Source: Martelella lutilitoris | GTDB lineage: Bacteria > Pseudomonadota > Alphaproteobacteria > Rhizobiales > Rhizobiaceae | Direction of reading: 5' to 3' | NCBI RefSeq assembly: GCF_005924265.1 | Contig: NZ_VCLB01000005.1 | Span: forward strand, 310,001 to 374,000 | DNA length: 64,000 bases | Shown: positions 56,312 to 64,000 of the stretch, piece after piece | How positions within the stretch are numbered: the first letter of the stretch is position 1 | Layout: each line of letters opens with the position of its first letter | The notes under the pieces: model-generated | Database searches by the model: none | What the model saw: the letters and a program-made list of their open reading frames with translations, nothing else | Told to the model about the DNA's origin: nothing | Made by a program: the position numbers and the translations under genes

Positions 56312-57607
56312 ATGGCCTCGGCCGACCAGGCAATTGACGACATCCCCGCGAAAGCGAAGCCGTTTTCCGTTTTCGAACGCATGGTCGCGTGGCGCTATCT
56401 GCGCTCGCGCCGCAAGGAAGCCTTCATTTCGGTGATTGCCGGCTTCTCCTTCCTCGGCATCATGCTCGGCGTTGCCACGCTGATCATCGTCATGGCGGTG
56501 ATGAACGGGTTTCGCAGCGAGCTCGTCAGCCGCATTCTCGGCATCAACGGCCATATCGTTGTTCTGCCGGCGGGCGAGCCTTTTTCCGATTACGCCGCGC
56601 TGACCGAGCGGCTTGCGGGCGTCGACGGAGTGCGGCTCGCCTTTCCGCTTGTGGAGGGCCAGGCGCTCGTCTCCGGCGTGCGCGGGGCAGGCAGCGGCGC
56701 CCTGGTGCGCGGCATCAGGCCCGATGACATGCTGGCGCTCAGCACCGTCTCCGACAATATCGTCGAGGGCGACATGGTCGGCTATACGGCCGGCGAGGGG
56801 GTTCTGATCGGCTCGCGCATGGCCGCCTCGCTCGGGCTCTTTGCCGGCGACAAGATCACGCTGATCTCGCCGGAAGGCGACGTGACCCCTTTCGGCGTCA
56901 ATCCGCGGGTCAAGGCCTACACGATCTCCGGCATTTTCGAGATCGGCATGTCGGAATATGACGCCTCGATCATCTTCATGCCGCTTGCAGAGGCGCAGGC
57001 CTATTTCAATGCCGGCGGTCATGTGCAGAGCATCGAGGTGTTCGTCGATCATCCCGATGATGTCGATCAGGTGATCCCGAAGCTGCGCCAAGCCGCTGGC
57101 GAGGACATCGTGATCACCGACTGGCGACAGACCAACCAGACCTTCTTCTCCGCTCTCGAGGTCGAGCGCAATGTCATGTTCATGATCCTGACGCTGATCG
57201 TGATCGTCGCCGCGCTCAACATCATTTCCGGTCTGATCATGCTGGTGAAGGACAAGGGCCCGGATATCGCGATCCTGCGCACGATGGGGGCAACCTCGGG
57301 CGCGATCATGCGTATATTCTTCATGACCGGGGCCGCCATCGGCATTGTCGGCACGCTTGCCGGCGTGTTTCTCGGCGTCATCGTCTGTCTCAACATCGAA
57401 TCGATCCGCCAGTTCTTCTCCTGGGTGACCGGCACGGTTCTTTTTGATCCGCAGCTTTACTTCCTGAGCACGCTGCCGGCCGAGATGAGCCTTGGCGAGA
57501 CGCTGACGGTGGTGATCATGTCGCTGACGCTGTCCTTCATCGCGACGATCTTTCCGGCCTGGCGCGCCTCCCGTCTCGATCCGGTCCAGGCGCTGCGCTA
57601 CGAATAG
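56312..57607 (+). CDS. lolC: Lipoprotein-releasing ABC transporter permease (LolC/LolE)
   Basis: A 431-residue permease with four membrane helices and a large periplasmic loop between the first two, the LolC/E architecture. FERMVAWRYLRSRRKEAFIS and the FtsX-like C-terminal block are typical. With LolD it extracts outer-membrane lipoproteins from the inner membrane. A single LolC/E gene, as here, implies a homodimer as in many alphaproteobacteria. GGGAGAG precedes the start. Confidence 0.93.
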   Translation: MASADQAIDDIPAKAKPFSVFERMVAWRYLRSRRKEAFISVIAGFSFLGIMLGVATLIIVMAVMNGFRSELVSRILGINGHIVVLPAGEPFSDYAALTERLAGVDGVRLAFPLVEGQALVSGVRGAGSGALVRGIRPDDMLALSTVSDNIVEGDMVGYTAGEGVLIGSRMAASLGLFAGDKITLISPEGDVTPFGVNPRVKAYTISGIFEIGMSEYDASIIFMPLAEAQAYFNAGGHVQSIEVFVDHPDDVDQVIPKLRQAAGEDIVITDWRQTNQTFFSALEVERNVMFMILTLIVIVAALNIISGLIMLVKDKGPDIAILRTMGATSGAIMRIFFMTGAAIGIVGTLAGVFLGVIVCLNIESIRQFFSWVTGTVLFDPQLYFLSTLPAEMSLGETLTVVIMSLTLSFIATIFPAWRASRLDPVQALRYE

Positions 57608-57619
57608 CGGGAGAACATT

Positions 57620-58315
57620 TTGGCCAATCCGTCTTTGGAACTGAAATCGATCGTGCATGAATACGGGCAGGGCGATGGCGTGCTGCAGATCCTGCAGGGT
57701 GCATCGCTGAAGCTGATGCCGGGGGAGATGGTGGCGCTTGTGGCGCCGTCGGGCACGGGCAAGTCGACCCTGCTGCAGATCGCCGGTCTTCTGGAAAAGC
57801 CGACTGCCGGCGAGGTGTTCCTCAACGGTCGCGAGGCTTCCGCGCTTGATGACGACGGGCGCACGGCCTTGCGGCGCAATGATGTCGGCTTCGTCTATCA
57901 GTTTCATCACCTCCTGCCGGAATTCACCGCGCGCGAAAACATCATGCTGCCGCAGCTGATCGCCGGTCTTTCCCCGCGCGAGGCGGCCGAGCGCGCCGAC
58001 CAGATGCTCGACTATCTCAAGATCGGCCATCGCGCCGAGCATCGCCCGGCCGAACTTTCCGGCGGCGAGCAGCAGCGGGTCGCGATCGGCCGTGCCGTTG
58101 CCAACGCGCCGAGCCTTCTGCTTGCCGACGAGCCTACGGGCAACCTCGATCCCGGCACGGCCGGCTATGTGTTCGAGGCGCTCGAGGCGCTTGTTCGTCA
58201 GTCCGGATTGTCGGCCCTGATTGCGACCCACAATCTCGAAATTGCCGAGCGGATGGACCGCCGCGTGACCCTGAAGGACGGACTGGTCGTCGACCGGGAC
58301 ACTCCCGACGCCTGA
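57620..58315 (+). CDS. lolD: Lipoprotein-releasing ABC transporter ATPase
   Basis: A 231-residue ABC ATPase. Walker A is APSGTGKST, the signature is LSGGEQQR, Walker B is LLLADEPTG, and the switch histidine follows in LIATHN. Translation starts at TTG 57620, supported by GGGAG six bases upstream. It follows lolC by 12 bases in the same operon. Confidence 0.95.
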   Translation: MANPSLELKSIVHEYGQGDGVLQILQGASLKLMPGEMVALVAPSGTGKSTLLQIAGLLEKPTAGEVFLNGREASALDDDGRTALRRNDVGFVYQFHHLLPEFTARENIMLPQLIAGLSPREAAERADQMLDYLKIGHRAEHRPAELSGGEQQRVAIGRAVANAPSLLLADEPTGNLDPGTAGYVFEALEALVRQSGLSALIATHNLEIAERMDRRVTLKDGLVVDRDTPDA

Positions 58316-58825
58316 TCGTCATCGCCGGCAGGAAGGCGACCTTCGTCTTTGCCTCTCCATCCCCCGCTTGTCGTCGTCCGGCCCCGCGAACAGGGCGCGC
58401 GCGGTGACCGCGAAGGCCGCTCGGCGTCCATGGCGTCGTTATGGCGATCAGAAGCTTTTCCGACTTTTCGGGTTGCTAAATAGGAAAATTATCCTATATT
58501 GTCGAATGCAACCCAGGGTGTTCATTGATTCATCAGGTATAACGCTTTGAACGCATCTATTCGAGCTGAAGTAAAGTCTATGTTATATCACGACGCATGC
58601 CGACAAACATGTAAATAATATTAATGTCGATATTTGAATAACATTTGTCAAATATTATTATTATATATTTACAGGTAATGAATATATATCGCAATTTGTC
58701 GAGATATTATACATGTAAGAATATCATTGATTTCGTGTTTACTTAATGGATACTGGAGTTATAATTGTAAATGTATCGAGTGCTCGCACTGGTTGGTGAA
58801 ACTTCAAAACAGGAGAGGTTTTGGT
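58316..58825. other. Long intergenic region with a very AT-rich core
   Basis: From about 58540 to 58760 the DNA is strongly AT-rich in an otherwise GC-rich chromosome. A perfect inverted repeat ATATTTGA / TCAAATAT with a 10-bp spacer lies at 58630-58655. This is probably the promoter and regulatory region of the small gene at 58826. No gene is supported inside it. Confidence 0.5.
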
Positions 58826-59101
58826 ATGACGCAAAGCGGGATGGATAAGGACAACCGGAAGGCGGAACGATCCGAAGAGGAGAGGACGGCCTGGAACCGC
58901 TATATGCGGAATTTCAGACGCAGCTTCAAGGACCGGGGACTGACCAGTCTGTCGACCGTCATCACAACGGAACACGCTGAATTCATTGAGCGTTTCGGCC
59001 GTGAAAAGGCATGTCAGTCGAAGCGGGAGGCCTTGATGATGATCATCGAGGATGTCAAGGACCGTTACGAGAGCGGTTCGGGAGACGAGGCGCAGCACTG
59101 A
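58826..59101 (+). CDS. Small charged protein, unknown function
   Basis: A 91-residue hydrophilic protein, rich in Lys, Arg and Glu. A helical N-terminal half (EERTAWNRYMRNFRRSFKDR) is followed by LTSLSTVITTEHAEFIERFG and a helix KREALMMIIEDVKDRYESG. The last part has a faint ribbon-helix-helix look but is not convincing. The start at 58826 has AGGAG about ten bases upstream. It stands alone behind a long AT-rich leader. Confidence 0.55.
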   Translation: MTQSGMDKDNRKAERSEEERTAWNRYMRNFRRSFKDRGLTSLSTVITTEHAEFIERFGREKACQSKREALMMIIEDVKDRYESGSGDEAQH

Positions 59102-59370
59102 CCGCCCTGTCCTCCCGCCTCAAGACCGGTCGCGACTGGCGTCGCGGCCGGACTGCATTTGGTCCGCTTGCTGATTCCATCAATGGTTGTGTTAGGGTGG
59201 CGAGGGCTGATATACGGCTCTTCGGCATTGCTCGTCGCCTGGGATCGGCGCCGGCGTTCGAAGTGGTTTCAGCCATGTGCCTGCCTCGTCGCCGGGGCGC
59301 TTCAATGCGCTTGCATCTGCCGCCGCGCTCGCCTAAGAGGGGCGGACCGGCGACCGGATCCGGTCTTGGC

Positions 59371-59453
59371 GCGTGTGGCGGAATTGGTAGACGCAGCAGG
59401 TTTAGGTCCTGCCGCCGCAAGGTGTGGGGGTTCGAGTCCCTCCACGCGCACCA
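59371..59453 (+). tRNA. tRNA-Leu (anticodon TAG)
   Basis: An 83-nt class II tRNA with encoded CCA. Acceptor GCGTGTG pairs with CACGCGC (one T-G pair), the anticodon loop TTTAGGT lies between GCAGG and CCTGC, a long variable arm follows, and the T arm is GGGGGTTCGAGTCCCTC. It reads CUA and related leucine codons. Confidence 0.95.
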
Positions 59454-59615
59454 CAAAGTGGCTGTTCGAGTGTAGCTTGACGCTGTAGCGTGACGCGCGG
59501 TTTTGCAATTTTGACAGCTGGTTTTGCAGCAACCGGTTTTTACGCAATCCGAATAGCACGCAAAATCAGATGGCGAGGCCCACAAGATCAAATGATCCGA
59601 TTGGGCGGCCTTGAT

Positions 59616-59638
59616 GTCAGTCCTGGGATAGGACTGAC
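59616..59638 (+). terminator. Hairpin downstream of tRNA-Leu
   Basis: Perfect 9-bp arms GTCAGTCCT and AGGACTGAC with loop GGGAT, followed by GTTT. It could end the tRNA-Leu transcript, about 160 bp after the tRNA. Confidence 0.4.
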
Positions 59639-59670
59639 GTTTAAATTCGGCTATCTGTTCATTTCACCCA

Positions 59671-60300
59671 ATGAACACGAGGCTGAGCGTCTTGTCAGCG
59701 ATCCCTGAAAATCTCGTACTTTTGCACAGCGGCGGGGAAGAGTTGCGTGCCAAGTCTATCGCGATCATCGAAGCAAGCGCGGAAATGTCGCTTCATGTCT
59801 CTATGATCGAGACCTGCATGGATATGCTGCAGCACGTCCGAACAAACACGCCGAACATGAACGAGGATCAGGTGATTGTGGCACTTATCGGTGCCAGCAT
59901 TTTCAACTCCATGGCTTCTGCTTTCAAACTACTACTCAGCGGTTACTATCAGTCGTCGGGCTTGCAGATCCGCTACGTACTAGAGAGTGGTTGGTTGCTG
60001 GATTATCTGCAAACAGACCCAAAACTGATCCAACAGTGGAAGACGATATCAGAGGGAAAGCGGCTGGCAGTCTTTAGCCCAATAAAAACGCGCGATGCCT
60101 TGGACAAGCGTGATGGTTTCACGACGAAAAAACGCGCTGAGCACTATAAGCGCCTATGCGTCTTGTGTGGTCATCCAACTTTCGCGGGTTTCACAATGCC
60201 CCGGCCTCTGCCCGATAAAGACGCCCATAAGGGACCTTATGACGCATCAGCCTCGGATGCTTCTGTCTTCACGCTTTTTGAGGAGGTTGACTGCGTCTGA
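59671..60300 (+). CDS. Uncharacterised protein, mainly helical
   Basis: A 209-residue protein I do not recognise. It looks alpha-helical (SMIETCMDMLQHV, GASIFNSMASAFKLLLSGYY) with a LQIRYVLESGWLLDYLQTDP motif seen in uncharacterised helical-bundle families, then a C-terminal region with CVLCGHPTF. No ribosome site is clear at the ATG. The gene lies between tRNA-Leu and a NusG-like fragment and may be part of a small insertion. Confidence 0.5.
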   Translation: MNTRLSVLSAIPENLVLLHSGGEELRAKSIAIIEASAEMSLHVSMIETCMDMLQHVRTNTPNMNEDQVIVALIGASIFNSMASAFKLLLSGYYQSSGLQIRYVLESGWLLDYLQTDPKLIQQWKTISEGKRLAVFSPIKTRDALDKRDGFTTKKRAEHYKRLCVLCGHPTFAGFTMPRPLPDKDAHKGPYDASASDASVFTLFEEVDCV

Positions 60301-60326
60301 ACTGCGCTTACCCTGAAGGTGGAACT

Positions 60327-60533
60327 TTGAAGGCCTCATCTGACAAACAACAGCGGTTTTGCTGTAGCGTCACGCTACACCGGGTGATCATCGGTGACGG
60401 GATCTTCGAGGGGCAGGTCGGCACGGTGGTCACCCCCAAAAGCAAGGGCAAGGGTGATGTCGTGGTCGAGGTTGATCTGTTCGGCCGGCTGACGCCAATG
60501 GTCGTGCCGCTTGCCGTGATCGGAAAGGTGTGA
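60327..60533 (+). CDS. NusG C-terminal (KOW) domain-like fragment
   Basis: An open frame of 68 codons whose last 48 residues (VIIGDGIFEGQVGTVV ... VVVEVDLFGRLTPMVVPL) read as a NusG/RfaH KOW domain. The N-terminal NGN domain is missing, and the frame begins at a TTG with no ribosome site; a GTG at 60384 would give the domain alone. It is probably the remnant of a NusG-like antitermination gene, cut off at the left near the palindrome tgtagcgtcacgctaca. Confidence 0.5.
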   Translation: MKASSDKQQRFCCSVTLHRVIIGDGIFEGQVGTVVTPKSKGKGDVVVEVDLFGRLTPMVVPLAVIGKV

Positions 60534-60952
60534 GCCAATACGCCTCACGGTCGAAGATGATCCATCAGGGTCTCGGCACGATCGCATCGTATCAGCGGGA
60601 CGGATGCTCCGCATGAGACTGGTGAGAGCGGGTTACTTCGGTGGCCCGCTCTTTGTCGTCAGGGCAGGGGGCAAGCGTTCCGCGGGTCCTTCCCTGGGCC
60701 CCTTGCCCTGCGGGTATTTGGCACCGCGCGGTCTGCCCAGTCTGAGGCTAAATTTAAAGCCTAAAGTCGGGGCTAAAGTTTAGGGCGCTGCAAAGTGGGA
60801 GCCATCTTCATCCGCAGCAATTGCCTTGCTCCGGCCGGTTCGATGTCATTGATGCGGCCTCTGCTCGGCGGATATGGTCCCGTCTTGTCATACTCGAAGC
60901 CGACCGGAGGTGGCAGCCATCGCATCAGTTCAATGTGACACTAAACCGAGGC
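60534..60952. other. Intergenic region between the NusG-like fragment and cydC
   Basis: No supported gene. It holds a hairpin terminator (60626-60654), a second GC-rich inverted repeat around 60661-60713, and repeated ggctaaa motifs near 60744-60785. It separates two convergent units. Confidence 0.4.
60626..60654 (+). terminator. Rho-independent terminator
   Basis: Perfect 7-bp arms GAGCGGG and CCCGCTC with a 12-base loop, followed by TTTG, about 90 bp after the NusG-like frame. Confidence 0.55.
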
Positions 60953-62599
60953 CTACGACAGAAGGACGACCTGATCACAATACTCAAGAGCAAGTGTTCG
61001 ATGGGAAACTATGATTGTTGTTCGGTCGGCTTTGGCGCGGGTGAACGCAGCGAGAACCTTTCTTTCGCTTGTAGCATCAAGACCTTCTGTCGGCTCGTCG
61101 AGAAGCAGGATGGGAGCATCGCGCAACAATGCGCGGGCAATCGCAAGGCGGCGCGCCTGACCGCCGGAAAGTCGTGTCCCAAGTTCTCCGATCATCGTAT
61201 CGAGCCCACGGCTGAAACCGCGGACTTCATCGGCAAGGCCTGCGGTTTCCATCGCATCCAGCAGCGCAGTATCGTCGGCGTCCGGCGAAGCAATCAACAG
61301 GTTGTCGCGGATGGTTGCGTTGAAAAGGTGGGTCTTTTGCGCGACCACTGCGATGAGTTTCCGCAGATTGTCGTCACCGATTTCACCGATGGGAATGCCG
61401 CCGATGCAAATGGTGCCTTCATCCGGCTCCCGAAAGCGCTGCAGGAGATTGAGCAGCGTGGTCTTTCCCGCGCCGTTTGCGCCCGTAATGCCGATCGTAT
61501 GGCCTTGCGCTAACTTGAGGGAGAACTCCTTGAGGACGGCAGGCACTGCTTCAGAATAACCCATCGTGACATTCGAAAAATGGATGTCAAAACTAGAGGG
61601 CATATTGCCGTCACCGGGGAGCGACTGCGCCACAGGCGGATGCCGGTCGGCGATTTCGAACAGGCGGCGGGCAGCAGCGGCCGTTTCGCCATAAGCGTAG
61701 AAAGCGCCCGGCAGCATCGAAACGGCCTCAAAAGACGCCATCACCCAGAATACCAGCATTGTCAGTTCCGGTCCGCTCAGTGTTCCGGCTGAAACCGCTG
61801 TGATGCCGGCCACGATTGCCAGCCAAACCGTTGCCTGACCTACAAGCGCGGAGAACGCTTCGAAGCAGGCCGTTGTCCATGCCGTCCGGCGTTGTGCTCG
61901 TCCGAGGACCAGAGAAAATCCAATGATCTGCGCACGCCGGCGCGCCACCGCGCCGGCAATGGCGAGCTCGCCAAGGCCGCGGATCGTGTCGGCAACCTGC
62001 ACCTGCATCTCTCCCCGCAGCGCGACGGTGCGCTTGCCGACGGTCTGTCCCAGCCATGTAACGAGAAGAGGCGTCAGCAATCCGGTGAAAACGAGCGCCA
62101 GCGCCGTAATGAAAGCGATTTTCGCGCTGAACACGGCGAGCCCGCCTGTCAGCAGGATGCCGGCAATGAATGCCGCTGTCGCCGGGGCGACTATCCTGAG
62201 ATAGAGGTTGTCGAGGCTGTCGATATCGGCACGCAAATGAGAGAGCAGATCCCCGTGTCGTTCAGCTTCGAGACCAGCCGGTGCAAGCGGCTCCAGCCGC
62301 TCGTAAAACCACACGCGCAGTTCCGACAGCAGGCGGAACGTCGCCTCATGCGTGACCAGCCGCTCGAGATAGCGCGCTACGGTTCGCAGTACGGCAAGAC
62401 CGCGAATGGCAGCCGCCGGCGTGAAATAGTTGATGGTCTGAATACCGAGGCCTGTCAGCGCCATCGCCGCAATAAACCAGCCGGAGACCGCCAGAAGGGT
62501 GACGTTGGCCAAGACGACCAGAACGGAAAGGGCGATCCCCGCAAGCATCCATTTGCGATAGGGCGCAAACAGGACCATCAGCCGGACAAAGTCTTTCAT
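60953..62599 (-). CDS. cydC: Thiol reductant ABC exporter subunit CydC
   Basis: A 548-residue fused permease-ATPase with six N-terminal helices. The ATPase has Walker A GANGAGKTT, signature LSGGQARR, and Walker B ILLLDEPTEGLD. With CydD it exports glutathione or cysteine to the periplasm and is needed to assemble cytochrome bd oxidase. Its start overlaps the cydD stop (ATGA), so the two are made together. No cydAB genes are visible in the window. Confidence 0.95.
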   Translation of the reverse strand: MKDFVRLMVLFAPYRKWMLAGIALSVLVVLANVTLLAVSGWFIAAMALTGLGIQTINYFTPAAAIRGLAVLRTVARYLERLVTHEATFRLLSELRVWFYERLEPLAPAGLEAERHGDLLSHLRADIDSLDNLYLRIVAPATAAFIAGILLTGGLAVFSAKIAFITALALVFTGLLTPLLVTWLGQTVGKRTVALRGEMQVQVADTIRGLGELAIAGAVARRRAQIIGFSLVLGRAQRRTAWTTACFEAFSALVGQATVWLAIVAGITAVSAGTLSGPELTMLVFWVMASFEAVSMLPGAFYAYGETAAAARRLFEIADRHPPVAQSLPGDGNMPSSFDIHFSNVTMGYSEAVPAVLKEFSLKLAQGHTIGITGANGAGKTTLLNLLQRFREPDEGTICIGGIPIGEIGDDNLRKLIAVVAQKTHLFNATIRDNLLIASPDADDTALLDAMETAGLADEVRGFSRGLDTMIGELGTRLSGGQARRLAIARALLRDAPILLLDEPTEGLDATSERKVLAAFTRAKADRTTIIVSHRTLALEYCDQVVLLS

Positions 62600-64000
62600 T
62601 CATCCTCCCGTGCTGTTGTGCATGGTGGCTTCTGCCGTGGCTGCCTTTGGCCGTCCGGCTGTCCGTCGACAATGCGACCTCCGTCCAGGGAGACGATACG
62701 ATCGGCCTCAGCGGCAAGCCTGGCGTCATGTGTAACAACAAAGAAGGCGGTCTGCGGCAAAGCCCGGCGAAGGCCAGCCAGCAGGCCGATCGCTGCCTCC
62801 CGATCGAGCGCGGCGGTAGGCTCGTCGAGGATGAGGAGGTCCGGCGTTGTCAACACAGCTCTGGCAACCGCGATTCGTTGGGCCTGGCCACAGGAAAGCC
62901 CTGTTCCATCCTGTTCGATGGTTGTGTCGTAACCTTTTGGCATGGCCTCGATCATTGCCTGAGCGCGCGCGATTGATGCTGCCTTTTCAATTGTATCATA
63001 CGATGCGTCCGGCATCGCCAGAGCGATGTTCTCCCGAAGCGTTCCGGCGAAGAGCGTTGGGCGTTGGGGAACCCAGCCGATGCGTTCGAACCAGTGGCGC
63101 TCAGACAGCTCCCCGAGTGCGTGTCCGTTGACAAGGAGACGGCCTTTGTCCGGCTGTAGAAAGCCGAGAAGGAGGCGCGCCAGCGTGGTCTTGCCGGCAC
63201 CGCTTGGCCCGACAAGGGCGATGCATTCACCGCTAGCCAGAGTAAGCCCGATATCAAAAACGCCGCCGCCTTCCGGGTAATTGAAAGAGACGTTTTCAAA
63301 TGCGATGTCGAGCGGCTTGTTACCGCTCACAACGGTCTTGCCGGGCTGGGGCGATGGATACTCGAAAATCCGGATCAGTTCCTCAGCGGCCGCCAGAGCG
63401 GACATGCGTGCGTGATACTGGGTGCCCATGTCACGCAAGGGACGAAAGAATTCCGGCGCCAGCAGCAAGGCGAACAGCCCGGGGAAGAACAGCATGTCGC
63501 CATAGTACAGCCGGAAACCGACATAGACCGCGACCATGGCCACGCTGATCGTGGCGAAGAATTCGAGCACGAGAGACGACAGGAAGGCGACACGCAACAC
63601 AGCCATCGTGGTCTTGCGGTAGTCCTCCGACACACGGGCGATGATGGCGGCTTCGCGTCGGCTTGCACCGAGTTGCTTCAGTGTTGTGAGCCCTTCGATG
63701 ACGTCGAAAAAATGCGCACCCATGATCGACAGGCGACGCCATTGCCGCCGGTTGAGCTTCTCTGCCCCCTTGCCGACGATGAACATGAAGATCGGTAGTA
63801 TTGGCAGTGTGATCAGCAGGATGAGGAAACTGATTTTGTCGAACGGAAAGACAACGGCCAGGACGACAAGAGGAATCAGAGCAGCGAGAAACTTCTGTGG
63901 AAGGTAACCGCTGAAATAGCCTTCGATCTCGTCAAGGCCAGCGGTCATGGTGGCGATGATCTCGCCGCTATGCTCCCGCTCCAGGCCGACGGGCCCCATC
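62596..64000 (-). CDS. cydD: Thiol reductant ABC exporter subunit CydD, partial
   Basis: The C-terminal 467 residues of CydD; the N-terminus lies beyond the right edge. Walker A is GPSGAGKTT and Walker B LLILDEPTAALD. The ABC signature reads LSCGQAQR rather than LSGGQAQR (codon TGT at the second glycine position). CydD pairs with CydC as a heterodimer, where one ATP site is often degenerate. The C-terminal tail is Gln/Arg/Pro-rich. Confidence 0.93.
   Translation of the reverse strand, partial: MGPVGLEREHSGEIIATMTAGLDEIEGYFSGYLPQKFLAALIPLVVLAVVFPFDKISFLILLITLPILPIFMFIVGKGAEKLNRRQWRRLSIMGAHFFDVIEGLTTLKQLGASRREAAIIARVSEDYRKTTMAVLRVAFLSSLVLEFFATISVAMVAVYVGFRLYYGDMLFFPGLFALLLAPEFFRPLRDMGTQYHARMSALAAAEELIRIFEYPSPQPGKTVVSGNKPLDIAFENVSFNYPEGGGVFDIGLTLASGECIALVGPSGAGKTTLARLLLGFLQPDKGRLLVNGHALGELSERHWFERIGWVPQRPTLFAGTLRENIALAMPDASYDTIEKAASIARAQAMIEAMPKGYDTTIEQDGTGLSCGQAQRIAVARAVLTTPDLLILDEPTAALDREAAIGLLAGLRRALPQTAFFVVTHDARLAAEADRIVSLDGGRIVDGQPDGQRQPRQKPPCTTAREDE

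Noticed and set aside
56255-58231. A 658-codon open frame opposite lolC and lolD
   Set aside because: It spans two clear genes and the palindromic repeat; no domain is seen.
1-64000. CRISPR arrays
   Set aside because: No regularly spaced direct repeats with unique spacers were seen; the repeats found are dispersed palindromes or iteron-like copies.

Overview
The window is GC-rich chromosomal DNA of an alphaproteobacterium. It is most likely a member of the Rhizobiales close to Rhizobiaceae. The evidence is the rhizobial gene order (purL-bolA-grxD, a nuoA-to-nuoN operon followed by birA and RNase J, then DUF1467-proS-lolC-lolD), the short ProS lacking an insertion domain, and rhizobial-type intergenic palindromes. 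Species cannot be fixed from the sequence.

Layout. 1-8.5 kb: housekeeping genes: an MFS efflux pump (cut by the window edge), the Fe-S pair GrxD and BolA with an acetyltransferase between them, PurL, a TrkH potassium channel subunit, threonine dehydratase, a HlyU-family protein and a small zinc-ribbon membrane protein. 8.6-24.6 kb: an integrated mobile element bounded by a 20-bp direct repeat and inserted at the 3' end of a tRNA-Val gene. 25-43.7 kb: tRNA-Asp, then the complete 14-subunit complex I operon with two non-nuo genes inside it (a GFA-family protein and a pentapeptide-type protein), then birA and RNase J. 43.9-52.9 kb: a metabolic module made of an RpiR regulator, an N-formylglutamate-amidohydrolase-like enzyme, a DctQMP TRAP transporter, a glutamine-synthetase-like ligase, an aldehyde dehydrogenase and an iron-type alcohol dehydrogenase. 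53-58.3 kb: DUF1467, an outer-membrane protein, proS, lolC, lolD. 58.3-64 kb: an AT-rich stretch, a small orphan gene, tRNA-Leu, an uncharacterised gene, a NusG-CTD-like fragment, and cydC-cydD (cydD cut by the edge).

The most interesting object is the 15.9-kb element. It carries an integrase, two AlpA-like small HTH proteins, phage-type regulators and a lambda-O-like replication gene with iteron-like repeats inside it. It also has a full HK97-type head and packaging set: portal, protease, capsid, a small head protein, HNH nuclease, gp6-like connector, TerS and TerL. It has no tail, baseplate, lysis or polymerase gene. That is the logic of a capsid-forming phage satellite (cf-PICI type), which makes its own heads and takes tails from a helper phage. 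Two AT-rich cargo loci sit at module boundaries: a P-loop ATPase, and a SIR2-STAND-TPR protein paired with an Xre regulator under a two-operator promoter. Both look like anti-phage or competitor-exclusion genes. Satellite behaviour and defence activity are inferences; the gene content, att repeat and operators are read directly from the sequence.
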